From assembly GCA_903851035.1 (NCBI GenBank), contig CAINND010000097.1, positions 1-64,000 on the forward strand: a DNA stretch of 64,000 nt, written 5' to 3'. The notes beneath the pieces are model-generated. The model was given only the letters and a program-made list of their open reading frames with translations, was not told the DNA's origin and searched no databases. Below are positions 28,919-37,834 of the stretch, in pieces. The number at the start of each line of letters is the position of its first letter. The stretch's first letter is position 1. The position numbers and the translations under genes are program-made. Source of the DNA: an uncultured Acidobacteriota bacterium. GTDB lineage: Bacteria; Acidobacteriota; Terriglobia; Terriglobales; Acidobacteriaceae.

Positions 28919-29497
28919 ATGCCTGAGATCAACGGAACAGGGCGCGCACTGCTGGTGATTGACGTACAGAACGAGTACTTCACGGGCAAGCTTCCGGTCA
29001 CTCATCCAGCGGGCAGCCTGCAACAGATTCTGCGTGCCATGGATGAGGCAAACTCCGCTGGCGTCGCCGTAGTGGTCGTTCAGCATGCCGCCCCGCAGCC
29101 CGATGCCCCGGTATTCCGCAAAGGCAGCCCGGAGTGGGAGTTGCATCCCGAGGTAGCCAATCGCCCCAACAGTTTGATCCTGCATAAGGCTTTGCCCGGC
29201 AGCTTTACCGGCACAGAGCTGGAGTCCTGGCTGCGCGAGCGCGGCATTCACACGGTGACCATCGCCGGTTATATGACGCAGATGTGTTGTGACACCACGG
29301 CGCGCCAGGCCATGCACCTGGGTTTCCATGTAGAGTTTCTCTCTGATGCCACCGGCACGCTGGCTTTCCAGAATTCGGCTGGAGAGGTCAGCGCCGAGCA
29401 GTTGCATCGTGCCATCCTGGTAACGCAACAGGCCCGCTTCAGTCAGGTGATGACCACCGGCGAGTGGATTGGTAAGCTGTCTGCCGGGCTACCGTAG
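28919..29497 (+). CDS. Isochorismatase-like cysteine hydrolase
   Basis: A 192-residue protein of the isochorismatase-like superfamily (nicotinamidase and related amidases). The catalytic triad is visible as Asp in [11 protein letters not shown], Lys in [11 protein letters not shown] and Cys in [23 protein letters not shown] precedes ATG 28919. It sits between lpxA and lpxI with 30-36 base gaps and is presumably co-transcribed, but no lipid A role is known for this family. The substrate cannot be told; the Cys after a Met-Cys pair and no zinc-binding triad is clear, so nicotinamidase is less likely. Confidence 0.85.
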   Translation: MPEINGTGRALLVIDVQNEYFTGKLPVTHPAGSLQQILRAMDEANSAGVAVVVVQHAAPQPDAPVFRKGSPEWELHPEVANRPNSLILHKALPGSFTGTELESWLRERGIHTVTIAGYMTQMCCDTTARQAMHLGFHVEFLSDATGTLAFQNSAGEVSAEQLHRAILVTQQARFSQVMTTGEWIGKLSAGLP

Positions 29498-29527
29498 CAG
29501 AATTCCTGGAGCATTAGGAGCAAGACG

Positions 29528-30385
29528 ATGGGCGCAAAGCTGGGGTTGATCGCGGGCAACGGCAAATTTCCCTTCCTGGTGCTGGACGCTGCCAAGGCCA
29601 AGGGCTACGAGGTGGTGGTGGCGGCCATTCGCGAGGAGGCCGATCCGGTCATCGAGCATCGCGGCGCCGCCGAGGTTCACTGGCTGAGCCTGGGCGAGTT
29701 GAGCAGGCTGATCGAGGTCTTCAAGGCCGCCGGCGTCACTGAGGCCATCATGGCCGGGCAGGTCAAGCACAAGCAGATCTTCAGCGCCATCAAGCCGGAC
29801 TGGCGGCTGGCCAAGCTGCTGCTGAGCCTGGCCACGCGCAATACCGATTCTCTGATTGGCGCGGTGACCGGAGTGTTGGCCGCTGAGGGCATCCAGTTGC
29901 AGAACTCGACCTCACTGCTGGAGCCGATGCTGGCGCCCGTTGGCGTGCTGACCAAACGCGAGCCCACCGATCAAGAGCAGACCAACATCACCTACGGACG
30001 CGCGGTGGCGCATCATGTGGCGCGCTTTGACATCGGCCAGACCGTGGTGATCGCCGAGGCCGCCTGCGTGGCCATTGAGGCCATGGAAGGCACGGACGAG
30101 GCCATCCTGCGGGCGGGCAAGCTGATGCAGAGCCTACACGGCGAGGCCAGCACCCTGAGCCGTGCGCTGACGGTTATCAAAGTGGCTAAGCCCAATCAGG
30201 ACATGCGCTTTGATGTGCCGGTGGTGGGACTCCGCACCATTGAGACGATGAAGCAGGCGGGCGCCGTTTGCCTGGCGCTGGATGCCAATCGCTGCCTGAT
30301 GCTGGAGCGCGAAAAAGTCATCGCCGCCGCCGACGAGGCCGGCATCTGCATTGTGGCCGAAGAAGCGGTACACACCCACCACTAA
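29528..30385 (+). CDS. lpxI: UDP-2,3-diacylglucosamine pyrophosphatase LpxI
   Basis: LpxI hydrolyses UDP-2,3-diacylglucosamine to lipid X and UMP, replacing LpxH in many bacteria. The 285-residue product shows the LpxI N-terminal domain (KLGLIAGNGKFPFLVLDAAKAKG) and the C-terminal catalytic DUF1009 domain with LAPVGVLTKREPT, GQTVVIAEAACVAIEAMEGTDE and VVGLRTIETM. It ends in a His-rich HTHH. Position after lpxA fits. Confidence 0.93.
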   Translation: MGAKLGLIAGNGKFPFLVLDAAKAKGYEVVVAAIREEADPVIEHRGAAEVHWLSLGELSRLIEVFKAAGVTEAIMAGQVKHKQIFSAIKPDWRLAKLLLSLATRNTDSLIGAVTGVLAAEGIQLQNSTSLLEPMLAPVGVLTKREPTDQEQTNITYGRAVAHHVARFDIGQTVVIAEAACVAIEAMEGTDEAILRAGKLMQSLHGEASTLSRALTVIKVAKPNQDMRFDVPVVGLRTIETMKQAGAVCLALDANRCLMLEREKVIAAADEAGICIVAEEAVHTHH

Positions 30386-30412
30386 TCGTATGTCGCTGCG
30401 CTGAGGATCATC

Positions 30413-31732
30413 ATGCCGGAGAGCGCAAATAATCCAAGCTGGAGTGAGTTGCGCGGGCAGTTGCAGCAGGGCCATCTGACGGCCGAAGCCGCCGTGCGTA
30501 TGAGCCTGGAGCGCATCGCGGCCCTCGAATCGCTGAATGCCTTCATCACCGTGGACGCCGAGGGTGCACTGAGCGTCGCCCGCGAGTTGGACGCCATGCG
30601 CGCGGCTACCTCAATAAACGATAAGCCGGGGGCACTCTTTGGTCTGCCGGTGGCAATCAAAGACCTGGCCGATGTGAAAGGTCTGCCCACCACGGCTGCC
30701 AGCCGTGTACTGCACGATGCCGCTCCGGCCATGGCTGACGCCGAGTGCGTCGGGCGGCTGCGTGCGGCTGGGGCGATCATTATCGGCAAAACCAATCTGC
30801 ACGAATTTGCCTACGGTGGCAGCGGAGCCATCAGCGCCTACGGTGCGGTCAGGAATCCGCGCGACCCGCAGCGCGTCTGCGGCGGATCGTCATCAGGCTC
30901 CGCCGCGGCGGTGGCGGCAGGGATGTGTTTTGCGGCGCTCGGCACGGACACCGCCGGCTCCATCCGCTTGCCCGCCGCCTGCTGCGGAGTGGTCGGCTTC
31001 AAACCCACGTATGGCGCGGTGCCGGTGGCGGGAATTATTCCGCTGGCGTGGTCGTACGACCATGCCGGGCCGCTGGCTGCGACGGTGGAAGACGCGGCGG
31101 CGATGTTTGCCGTGCTCAGTGGGCAAAGCATGGATTGGCAGCCAGCGCAGGCCCTGCGCTGCGGCGTGGTTCGCAAGTACTTTTGCGACGATCTGGCGCC
31201 GGAAGTGGCCGCGGGCTTTGCGCGGACACTGGATGCCGCCCGTTTGCTGGGCTGGGAGCTGCACGAGGTCGAGTTGGCGCACGACGAAGACCGCAAGGCC
31301 AGCAACGCGGAGAGCTGGGCCTTCCACGCCCGCTGGGTAGCCGAGCGCAGTGAGCTATACGATCCCGGCACGCTGCCGCGCATCGTCAACGGCCGCAAGG
31401 TGACCGTGGAGCAGTACGTGGAGGCGCGTCGCGCGCTGGAGCTTTACCGTGAAGCCAATCGCACGGGACTGCCCGGCGTGGACGTGGTGCTGACGCCGAC
31501 CTCGCCCATCCTGCCGCCGACGCTGGAGAGCTTTGCCACCCCGGAGGCTCGCCGACAGGAACTGGTGATGCTGCGCAACACGCGGCCCTTCAACGTGCTG
31601 GGCTGGCCGACGGTGAGCCTGCCCACCTCGGCGATGACGGGCGTGCAGGTAAGCGCGGCCTGGGGCCGGGACTGGCTGGTATTGACGGCGGCGCAATCTC
31701 TGGAGCGAATGCTCGGCAATACGCTGCGCTAA
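30413..31732 (+). CDS. Amidase (amidase-signature family, GatA-like)
   Basis: A 439-residue Ser-Ser-Lys hydrolase. The catalytic Lys is in LPVAIKDLADV, the cis-Ser in VCGGSSSGSAAAVAAG and the nucleophile Ser in LGTDTAGSIRLPAA. The size is near GatA (about 480), but no gatB or gatC is adjacent and the C-terminal part is shorter, so a catabolic or peptide amidase is more likely than tRNA amidotransferase. It starts 27 bases after lpxI and may be the last gene of that operon. Substrate unknown. Confidence 0.88.
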   Translation: MPESANNPSWSELRGQLQQGHLTAEAAVRMSLERIAALESLNAFITVDAEGALSVARELDAMRAATSINDKPGALFGLPVAIKDLADVKGLPTTAASRVLHDAAPAMADAECVGRLRAAGAIIIGKTNLHEFAYGGSGAISAYGAVRNPRDPQRVCGGSSSGSAAAVAAGMCFAALGTDTAGSIRLPAACCGVVGFKPTYGAVPVAGIIPLAWSYDHAGPLAATVEDAAAMFAVLSGQSMDWQPAQALRCGVVRKYFCDDLAPEVAAGFARTLDAARLLGWELHEVELAHDEDRKASNAESWAFHARWVAERSELYDPGTLPRIVNGRKVTVEQYVEARRALELYREANRTGLPGVDVVLTPTSPILPPTLESFATPEARRQELVMLRNTRPFNVLGWPTVSLPTSAMTGVQVSAAWGRDWLVLTAAQSLERMLGNTLR

Positions 31733-31885
31733 TCTACTGAAAAACGGAGATGGCTGGGTGCTGTCGTTCCGCTTTCCATAGAATTACGCTGGTTCATGGT
31801 GTGACAAAAAACCGTCAAGTCTTTTTATATGAGCCACCTAGATGATTAGGAAAAAATTGGACTGTCATTTGCAACAGTAATAAGT
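31733..31885 (+). other. AT-rich spacer ahead of the small RNA
   Basis: About 150 bases, visibly poorer in GC than the surroundings. It contains a weak TGAC/GTCA hairpin with T-run (31801-31828) that may end the amidase transcript, and candidate promoter hexamers (TTGGAC near 31857, TAATAA at 31878) for the downstream RNA. Confidence 0.45.
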
Positions 31886-32033
31886 GAGCTAAAAGGTGCG
31901 GGACTTAGGTCCTGCCTGTTCTACGACGATGGCAAAAGCCGCGCCGCAGTAACAGACGAGAGTGATTCGGGAAGCACCTTTCAAAAGCTCTGAACTCTGC
32001 GACTTGGCCACCGGGCGTCCGGTGGCCTTTTTT
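31886..32033 (+). ncRNA. Free-standing structured small RNA, family not recognised
   Basis: No coding frame fits. The RNA has a long closing stem: GAGCT (31886-31890) with AGCTC (31986-31990), then AAAGGTGC (31892-31899) with GCACCTTT (31974-31981). Inside are a GGAC-TTAG-GTCC hairpin (31901-31912), a stem CTGTT/AACAG (31916-31920 with 31951-31955) enclosing GGC-AAAA-GCC, and a CGA/TCG hairpin. A perfect intrinsic terminator on the plus strand ends it. The next gene is on the opposite strand, so it is not a leader of a downstream gene. It lacks the hallmarks of 4.5S, tmRNA, 6S and RNase P RNA. It could be an Acidobacteria-specific sRNA family. Confidence 0.6.
32006..32033 (+). terminator. Terminator of the small RNA
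   Basis: A perfect 9-bp stem (32006-32014 with 32019-32027), GCGT loop, then six T. The T-run exists only on the plus strand, fixing direction. Confidence 0.9.
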
Positions 32034-32035
32034 GT

Positions 32036-33349
32036 TTAGTGGGAATGGTGCATGGTTTCCTGCACTTCCGGCGGCAGGATGCCGAGCTCGATGTAGATGG
32101 GGCGCAGGGCGCGGCGGATGATGGGCAGGCAACTGAGGTAGAAGCCGGCGCAGGCGACGCAGACAATTCCGCTGACGATGAGCGCGCGCGGGGCTCCGAA
32201 ACGGCTGGCCACGGCGCCGCCAAAGAGCGAGCCGAAGGGCGTCATGCCCATGAAGGCCATGGTGTAGTAGCTCATCACGCGGCCACGCTTGTCGGGGTCG
32301 GAGATGGTTTGCAGGATCGTGTTGCAGCAGGCCATGTGGGTCATCATGGCAAAGCCCGTCACCAGCAGCAGGATGAGCGAGAGCGGATAGTTGCTGGAGA
32401 GTCCGAAGCCGAGCAGCCCGGCGCCAAAGAGCAGGGCTGCCAGGCCGAGTTTGCGCCCCAGGCCGAGGATGCTGCGGCGGGCGGCCATGGTGAGGGCGGC
32501 CATCAGGGCTCCGACGCCGGTTGCGGCCATCATGATGCCCAGGGTGTGGGCTCCGCCGTGAAAGACCTGCGAGGCGAAGATGGGCAGCAGCACCGAGTAG
32601 GGCATTCCCACCAGGCTGACCACGGCCAGAAGCAGCAGAATCGAGCGGATGGGCAGCGAGCCGGTGACGTAGCCGAAGCCCTCGCGCAGCTCGCGCCACA
32701 GGTTTTCCTCCTCCATGTGGCGGGCGGCCATGGGCGCGATCTTCATCAGTAAAAGGCTGGCGATGACGGCTCCGTAGCTGATGCCGTCAATGGTGAAACA
32801 CCAGGCCTCTCCGGAGAGGGCGATGATGAGTCCGCCAACGGACGGACCGACAAGGCGCGCCAGGTTGACCATGGTGGAGTTGAGGGCGATGGCGTTGCCC
32901 AGCACGGCGCGGTCTTCCACCATTTCGATGAGGAAGGCCTGGCGGGCGGGCGTGTCAAAGGCGTTGATGACACCTTGCAGCACACTGAGGGCGGCGACGT
33001 GCCAGACGGCGACGTGTCCGCTGAAGGCCAGGGCGGCCAGGGCAAAGGACTGAATCATGCTGAGCGCCTGCGTCCAGACCAGCGTGCGGTGCCGGCTCCA
33101 GCGATCCACCCATACGCCGGCGAATGGACCCAGCAGGAAGGTGGGCACCTGGCCGAGAAAGCCAATCATGCCCAGCATCCATGCCGAGCCGGTAAGCCGG
33201 TAGATGAGCCAGTTGGTGGCGATGCGCGTCATCCAGGTGCCGATGAGCGACAGCCCCTGGCCGGTGAAGTACAGGCGATAGTTGCGGTGATCGAGGGCGC
33301 GCAACACCAGGCGCCAACTGGATCCGTTCTGGGTAGTGGAAGAGGACAT
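32036..33349 (-). CDS. MFS transporter (DHA3/EntS-like exporter)
   Basis: A 437-residue, 12-helix major facilitator. The motif A-like loop reads GVWVDRWSRHRTLVW after helix 2. DTPARQAFLIEMVEDRAVLGNAIALNS is a typical block of the DHA3 (MefA/EntS) exporters that extrude siderophores or drugs. The second half has KRGRVMSYYTMAFMGMTPFGSLFGG. Substrate unknown. It ends next to the small RNA terminator and has no terminator of its own on the minus strand. Confidence 0.88.
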   Translation of the reverse strand: MSSSTTQNGSSWRLVLRALDHRNYRLYFTGQGLSLIGTWMTRIATNWLIYRLTGSAWMLGMIGFLGQVPTFLLGPFAGVWVDRWSRHRTLVWTQALSMIQSFALAALAFSGHVAVWHVAALSVLQGVINAFDTPARQAFLIEMVEDRAVLGNAIALNSTMVNLARLVGPSVGGLIIALSGEAWCFTIDGISYGAVIASLLLMKIAPMAARHMEEENLWRELREGFGYVTGSLPIRSILLLLAVVSLVGMPYSVLLPIFASQVFHGGAHTLGIMMAATGVGALMAALTMAARRSILGLGRKLGLAALLFGAGLLGFGLSSNYPLSLILLLVTGFAMMTHMACCNTILQTISDPDKRGRVMSYYTMAFMGMTPFGSLFGGAVASRFGAPRALIVSGIVCVACAGFYLSCLPIIRRALRPIYIELGILPPEVQETMHHSH

Positions 33350-33527
33350 AGGTACCGACAGTCAAGATGATATAGGCTGGCGGCGGGCAGCGGAAATTGA
33401 TGCGTCCGGGATGAGATTCCGTGGCAAAGCGTGGCGCCCGGGGCCGGCTTCGAATAGACTCAAAAAGGCGCGGGGGCAAGCGCGCCGGGCAAGAGTGGCG
33501 GACGAACTCCGCGTTGAGGAACCCGTG

Positions 33528-34556
33528 GTGAAGGGAAAGCAGAAGCCGCACAGTGGCCAGAAGGCCAAGGCACCCCAAAAGACCCCCGCGAAGAAGCCGC
33601 TTCTGCGGGCAACGCATCTTAACCTTGCCAATCTGTATGAAAAGTTTTCGCGCCGGCAGTGGGCCAAGCTCAGGGCCAACATGCCGCTTGAGATCAGCCA
33701 CGAAGACCTGGACGAACTGCGCGGATTGAACGACCCCGTCTCGCTCGACGAGGTTGAGGCCATCTACCTGCCGCTGGGCCGTCTGCTGAATATCCACATT
33801 GGTTCGGCGCTGGGGCGCGGCCAGGTAAAGGATGCTTTCCTGGGGCGGCCATCGCCGCGGCCGACGTATGTGATCGCCGTTACGGGCAGCGTGGCCGTGG
33901 GCAAAAGCACTTTCTCCCGCGTGCTGGCGCAGGTGCTTTCGCGCTGGCAGAATCATCCTTCGGTGGAGTTGGTGACCACGGACGGATTCCTGCTGCCCAA
34001 CAAGGTGCTGGAAGAGCGCGGCCTGGCCGATCGCAAGGGCTTTCCGGAGAGTTACGATCTGCGGCAGATGCTGGACTTTATGATTGCCCTGCGGCAGGGG
34101 GCGCGCACGCTGAAGGTTCCGGTGTACTCGCATGACAGCTATGACATTTTGCCCGGCGAGTTTCTGGAAATCCGCCGCCCGGAGATTCTTATCCTGGAGG
34201 GGCTGAACCTTTTGCAGCTGAACCTGCTGGGTGAGGCACGCTCGCCCAAACTGCTGGCCGGCGACCTGATTGATTTCTCCATATACGTGGACGCCGAGGA
34301 AGACAACATTCGACGCTGGTACATGGAGCGCTTCATGCTGCTGAAGAACACAGCCTTCCGCAACCCCCGCTCTTACTTCCACCGCTATGGCGAGATGAAT
34401 GACCACGAAGCCCGGATTTTTGCCATGCAGGTGTGGGAGAGCATCAACCTGGTGAACCTGCAGCAGAACGTGGCTCCGACCCGCGAGCGCGCCCAGGTTG
34501 TAATGCAGAAAGGTCGCGACCACCGCGTGCGCGAGGTGTGGCTGCGCCGGGTGTAG
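33528..34556 (+). CDS. coaA: Pantothenate kinase, type I
   Basis: Phosphorylates pantothenate, the first step of CoA synthesis. The P-loop is GSVAVGKST, and TDGFLLPN, GFPESYD and SYFHRY are family blocks, ending VWLRRV. E. coli CoaA has 316 residues. GTG 33528 gives 342 with a Lys-rich N-terminal extension (VKGKQKPHSGQKAKA) and is chosen because GAGGA lies 7 bases ahead; ATG 33411 (381 residues) is in frame but has no ribosome site. CoaA-type enzymes are usually inhibited by CoA. coaD is at 1552, not linked. Confidence 0.92.
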   Translation: MKGKQKPHSGQKAKAPQKTPAKKPLLRATHLNLANLYEKFSRRQWAKLRANMPLEISHEDLDELRGLNDPVSLDEVEAIYLPLGRLLNIHIGSALGRGQVKDAFLGRPSPRPTYVIAVTGSVAVGKSTFSRVLAQVLSRWQNHPSVELVTTDGFLLPNKVLEERGLADRKGFPESYDLRQMLDFMIALRQGARTLKVPVYSHDSYDILPGEFLEIRRPEILILEGLNLLQLNLLGEARSPKLLAGDLIDFSIYVDAEEDNIRRWYMERFMLLKNTAFRNPRSYFHRYGEMNDHEARIFAMQVWESINLVNLQQNVAPTRERAQVVMQKGRDHRVREVWLRRV

Positions 34557-34559
34557 AAA

Positions 34560-36395
34560 TTAGGGACGGCGGTAGATGTCATAATCCCCGAGCTGTTTTT
34601 CCCGATGAAAATCGGCGGAGAGCAGCTCGATTAATTGCGCGCGGAAGGGGATGGGCTCTTCCTGCAATTGCAGTTGGCGCTTCACGATGACCCACCGCAC
34701 ATTTTTCTCTCGCGCCAGGTGCGCCAGCTCCGTGGCCGAGTATGGGTTCACCGTGTTGTCCATCAGGATGACCGGAAATTGCGGCGTGCGTCCGGTGGCG
34801 AAGTAGAAAAGATCTTCGCCGGGGACTTCGAGAATGGCATCGCCCACTGGGATGTTGCGCGCAGCGTAATCGGCCAGCTCGTCGAAGTTGCCAAGCCAGG
34901 GGCCGCGCATTGCCAGCCCACGCAGTGCCGGCAAATGGCTGTGACGCAGCGGGTCATCTGGGGCGGAAGCGGAGTCTTTTGCCGCGGAATCCGAATCTCC
35001 ATTTGCAGAGCTTTCAGAAGCAGCATTCTCCGTAGTGGAACCCAGTGCGACGTAATTCAGCCGCTCGTGGCAGAGCGCGTAGTAGGCTCCGTTGGCGGTG
35101 AGCAGCAGTGCGAGGATGGCAGTAAAGATCACCAGTAGTTTGGACGTGCCTTGCAGAGGATTGACCTTGTATGCCAGTGCCGTTAATACGCCGGCCAGCA
35201 GCAACATAAACATCGGCCACAAGGCGTAGGTAGAGCCCCAAAGCTGCTGCGAGAGGAAGGCTCCGTGCACGGTACCCAGCAGGATGACGGGCATGAGCGT
35301 GAGCGCTCTGGGCGAACGGTGCTGGCGCAGGTCTTGGATAATTTTGGCCAATGCGAAGAGCAGCGCTGCAATCAGCACGATGGGCCAAAGGCGCAACAGG
35401 GCCTCAATGCGATCGCTGTCGTTATCCTGGAGAAAGAGCGCGGCCACGGCGGCCACAAAGGGATAGAGCAGCAGGGACGCGGCCAGCCAGCGCGCCACAT
35501 AATACGCAATGCGGTTTGCCATGCGATTGGCGATCTTTGGCGCACCCATCCACAGCGCCATTCCTGCGAAGAAAGCGGCAGCCGGCCATAGCAGCGATGG
35601 GTCCTGATAGACGCCGAGCATGGTGGACAAGCCGGGCAGACGGCGGCTGGCGGCAAAGCCGATGGTCCAATGCAGGTAATTACCCACTCCAAAGAAATGT
35701 TGGACAAGCGTCACGGAAACCGCGAGGCCCGCAGCGGCACCGGCCAGCACGGGCCATGAGCGGCGAACTCCGCGCAGCAGCATCCACGTCGCGCATGTTG
35801 CGGCGGCGGCGAAAAACACCAACCCCGTATTCTGCTTGATGAAGATGGGTGCGACCATCAGCGCGCCACAGAGGAAGGTGAGCGGGCGCGGATAATTTTC
35901 ACGTTCGCAGCGCCGCCACAGCCACAGCCAGCAGAGGATGTAGACCGTGCAATCGGAATCGTAGAAGGGATGCGGGAATATGCTGTTGGTGCCCAGGAAG
36001 ATGAGCGGCGCGGCCAGCAGCAGGCTCAGCCATTCGGCTGAGATTCCGATCTCATCAAGCAGATGTCGCAGCAGCCGCCACGTCACCATGGTGCCCAGGC
36101 CCCCGACGAAGGCGGAATAAAGCTGGTGATGCCAGATGGCGCGGCCTAAGATGCGGATGATGGCCGCCTGGGTAATAAACGTCAGCGGTGCGTAGGGAAA
36201 GGGAAAGTCGCGGTAGGGTATTTGGCTCTTTGCGATACGCGCGGCGTTCTCCAGGATGTAGCTAAGGTCCCACAGCACGGTGAGGTGCGCGTTTTGCCAC
36301 AGCACAAAGCCCGCGCTGGCAATAAAGAGCGCGGCGGCAAAAAACAGTTCTCCAGTGTGATGACGGTCACGGCGACGCATGGCAATCAGCATCAT
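34560..36395 (-). CDS. Polytopic membrane protein, GT-C glycosyltransferase-like
   Basis: A 611-residue protein with about 11-12 hydrophobic helices in the first 430 residues. The first loop reads LWDLSYILENAARIAKSQIPYRDFPFPYAPL, with an acidic residue pair and aromatic/Pro pattern as in GT-C enzymes and mannosyltransferase-like proteins. A Ser/Asp/Ala-rich linker (about 455-490) leads to a C-terminal soluble domain (LEVPGEDLFYFATGRTP, VRWVIVKRQLQL). The gene is convergent with coaA and divergent from the ferredoxin gene. No specific substrate can be named. Confidence 0.7.
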   Translation of the reverse strand: MMLIAMRRRDRHHTGELFFAAALFIASAGFVLWQNAHLTVLWDLSYILENAARIAKSQIPYRDFPFPYAPLTFITQAAIIRILGRAIWHHQLYSAFVGGLGTMVTWRLLRHLLDEIGISAEWLSLLLAAPLIFLGTNSIFPHPFYDSDCTVYILCWLWLWRRCERENYPRPLTFLCGALMVAPIFIKQNTGLVFFAAAATCATWMLLRGVRRSWPVLAGAAAGLAVSVTLVQHFFGVGNYLHWTIGFAASRRLPGLSTMLGVYQDPSLLWPAAAFFAGMALWMGAPKIANRMANRIAYYVARWLAASLLLYPFVAAVAALFLQDNDSDRIEALLRLWPIVLIAALLFALAKIIQDLRQHRSPRALTLMPVILLGTVHGAFLSQQLWGSTYALWPMFMLLLAGVLTALAYKVNPLQGTSKLLVIFTAILALLLTANGAYYALCHERLNYVALGSTTENAASESSANGDSDSAAKDSASAPDDPLRHSHLPALRGLAMRGPWLGNFDELADYAARNIPVGDAILEVPGEDLFYFATGRTPQFPVILMDNTVNPYSATELAHLAREKNVRWVIVKRQLQLQEEPIPFRAQLIELLSADFHREKQLGDYDIYRRP

Positions 36396-36427
36396 TCTAC
36401 GGTAGATGGCTGGGCAGGGAGCGTTCT

Positions 36428-37720
36428 ATGTCTCACAACACCGCTAGAGAGAGTTATCGCAAGCTGACGGAGCGGCTGAACCGCTTTCCGCAGGGAGCGC
36501 CGCCGAGCGAATTGCTCTACCAGATTCTGGGCGTACTGTTTTCGCCGGAAGAGGCGGAACTGGTGGCGCTGCTGCCCATCAAGCCCTTTCATGTGAAGGC
36601 GGCGGCCGCGGCGTGGAAGAAGAGCGAAGCCGAATCGCGCGTTGTACTGGACGCGCTGGCCTCGCGCGGCATGCTGCTGGATACGGAGATCGCAGGCGAG
36701 CAGGCTTACGTCATGCCTCCGCCGATGGCCGGTTTCTTTGAGTTTTCCATGATGCGCATCGGCAACCAGTATGACCAGAAGCTGCTGGCCGAACTCTTCT
36801 ACCAGTACCTGAACGTGGAAGAGGATTTTGTGAAGGCGCTATTTGCCGGCGGAGAGACGCAGCTGGGCCGCACCTTCGTCAACGAGCCAGCGCTGGGCGA
36901 CAACGCGCTGCATGTGCTGGACTACGAGCGCGCCAGCGAAGTGGTGGAGACGGCGAGCCACATCGGCATCGGCTCCTGCTACTGCCGCCACAAGATGCAG
37001 CACATGGGCAAGAATTGCGCAGCGCCGATGGATATCTGCATGACCTTCAACAGCACGGCGCGTTCGCTGATTAAGCACGGCATCGCCCGCCAGGTGGAGG
37101 CCAGCGAAGGACGCGAGCTGCTCGACCAGGCCAGGGAGCACAACCTGGTGCAGTTTGGCGAGAACGTGCGCGAGCAGGTCAGCTTCATCTGCAACTGCTG
37201 CGGCTGCTGCTGTGAGGCGATGCTGGCGGCCAAGCGCTTTGCCGTGCTGAATCCGATTGCGACGACGAACTATCTGCCTGAAGTGAATGCCGAGGAGTGC
37301 AACGGCTGCGGCAAGTGCGCCGAGCTGTGCCCGGTGGAGGCCATGGGAATGGTGTCGGCCGGCGATCCGCACAAGCCAAAGCGCAAGAAGGCGCGGGTGA
37401 ATGAGGAACTGTGCCTGGGCTGCGGCGTGTGCGTGCGCGGCTGCAAGACGAACTCCTTACAGCTTAAGGCGCGCGAGCGGCGCGTGATTACCCCGGTGAA
37501 CACGGCGCATCGCACGGTGCTGATGGCCATTGAGCGCGGCAAGCTGCAGGAGTTGATCTTTGATAACCATGCGCTGGCCAGCCATCGCGCCATGGCGGCC
37601 ATTCTTGGCGTCATTCTCAAGCTGCCGCCGATCAAACAGGTGATGGCCAGCCGGCAGATGAAGTCGCGCTACCTTGAGCAGTTGCTAGCCAAACACAGCT
37701 TTGCGCATCGAGCTAACTAG
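36428..37720 (+). CDS. Cysteine-rich ferredoxin-type protein with two 4Fe-4S motifs
   Basis: A 430-residue soluble protein. The C-terminal third has two clear cluster motifs, CNGCGKCAELCP and CLGCGVCVRGCK. Upstream are further cysteines not explained by them: GSCYCRHKMQHMGKNC with DICMTF (about 180-205), and FICNCCGCCCEAM (about 255), a tight cluster of five Cys. The first 150 residues look like a winged-helix domain followed by a helical part (VVLDALASRGML). Electron transfer is safe to infer, but the partner and substrate are unknown and no redox enzyme gene is adjacent. The start ATG 36428 has no strong ribosome site. Confidence 0.75.
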   Translation: MSHNTARESYRKLTERLNRFPQGAPPSELLYQILGVLFSPEEAELVALLPIKPFHVKAAAAAWKKSEAESRVVLDALASRGMLLDTEIAGEQAYVMPPPMAGFFEFSMMRIGNQYDQKLLAELFYQYLNVEEDFVKALFAGGETQLGRTFVNEPALGDNALHVLDYERASEVVETASHIGIGSCYCRHKMQHMGKNCAAPMDICMTFNSTARSLIKHGIARQVEASEGRELLDQAREHNLVQFGENVREQVSFICNCCGCCCEAMLAAKRFAVLNPIATTNYLPEVNAEECNGCGKCAELCPVEAMGMVSAGDPHKPKRKKARVNEELCLGCGVCVRGCKTNSLQLKARERRVITPVNTAHRTVLMAIERGKLQELIFDNHALASHRAMAAILGVILKLPPIKQVMASRQMKSRYLEQLLAKHSFAHRAN

Positions 37721-37769
37721 TTATTCGAAATTGCGGCTGTGTTCTTTTTGGCGCGCTATAGGCAGAGAC

Positions 37770-37818
37770 AAAAAGGCGGCGAAGGGCAGAATGATTGCCA
37801 CTTCCCCGCCGTGTTTTT
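37770..37818. terminator. Bidirectional terminator between the ferredoxin and chemoreceptor genes
   Basis: A long imperfect stem (GGCGG...CCGCC with GGGCA...TGCC inside) is flanked by AAAAA on one side and TTTTT on the other, so it can serve both convergent genes. Confidence 0.75.
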
Positions 37819-37834
37819 GCGCCCGCTGCCCGGA

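Noticed and set aside
31886..32033. 4.5S RNA, tmRNA, 6S RNA or RNase P RNA
   Set aside because: The conserved GGAAG/AGCAGC signature of SRP RNA, the tmRNA end CCACCA and the long paired form of 6S are absent, and it is too short for RNase P RNA.
32955..34523. A 522-codon open frame on the minus strand
   Set aside because: It overlaps coaA and the MFS gene out of frame and has no recognisable protein features.
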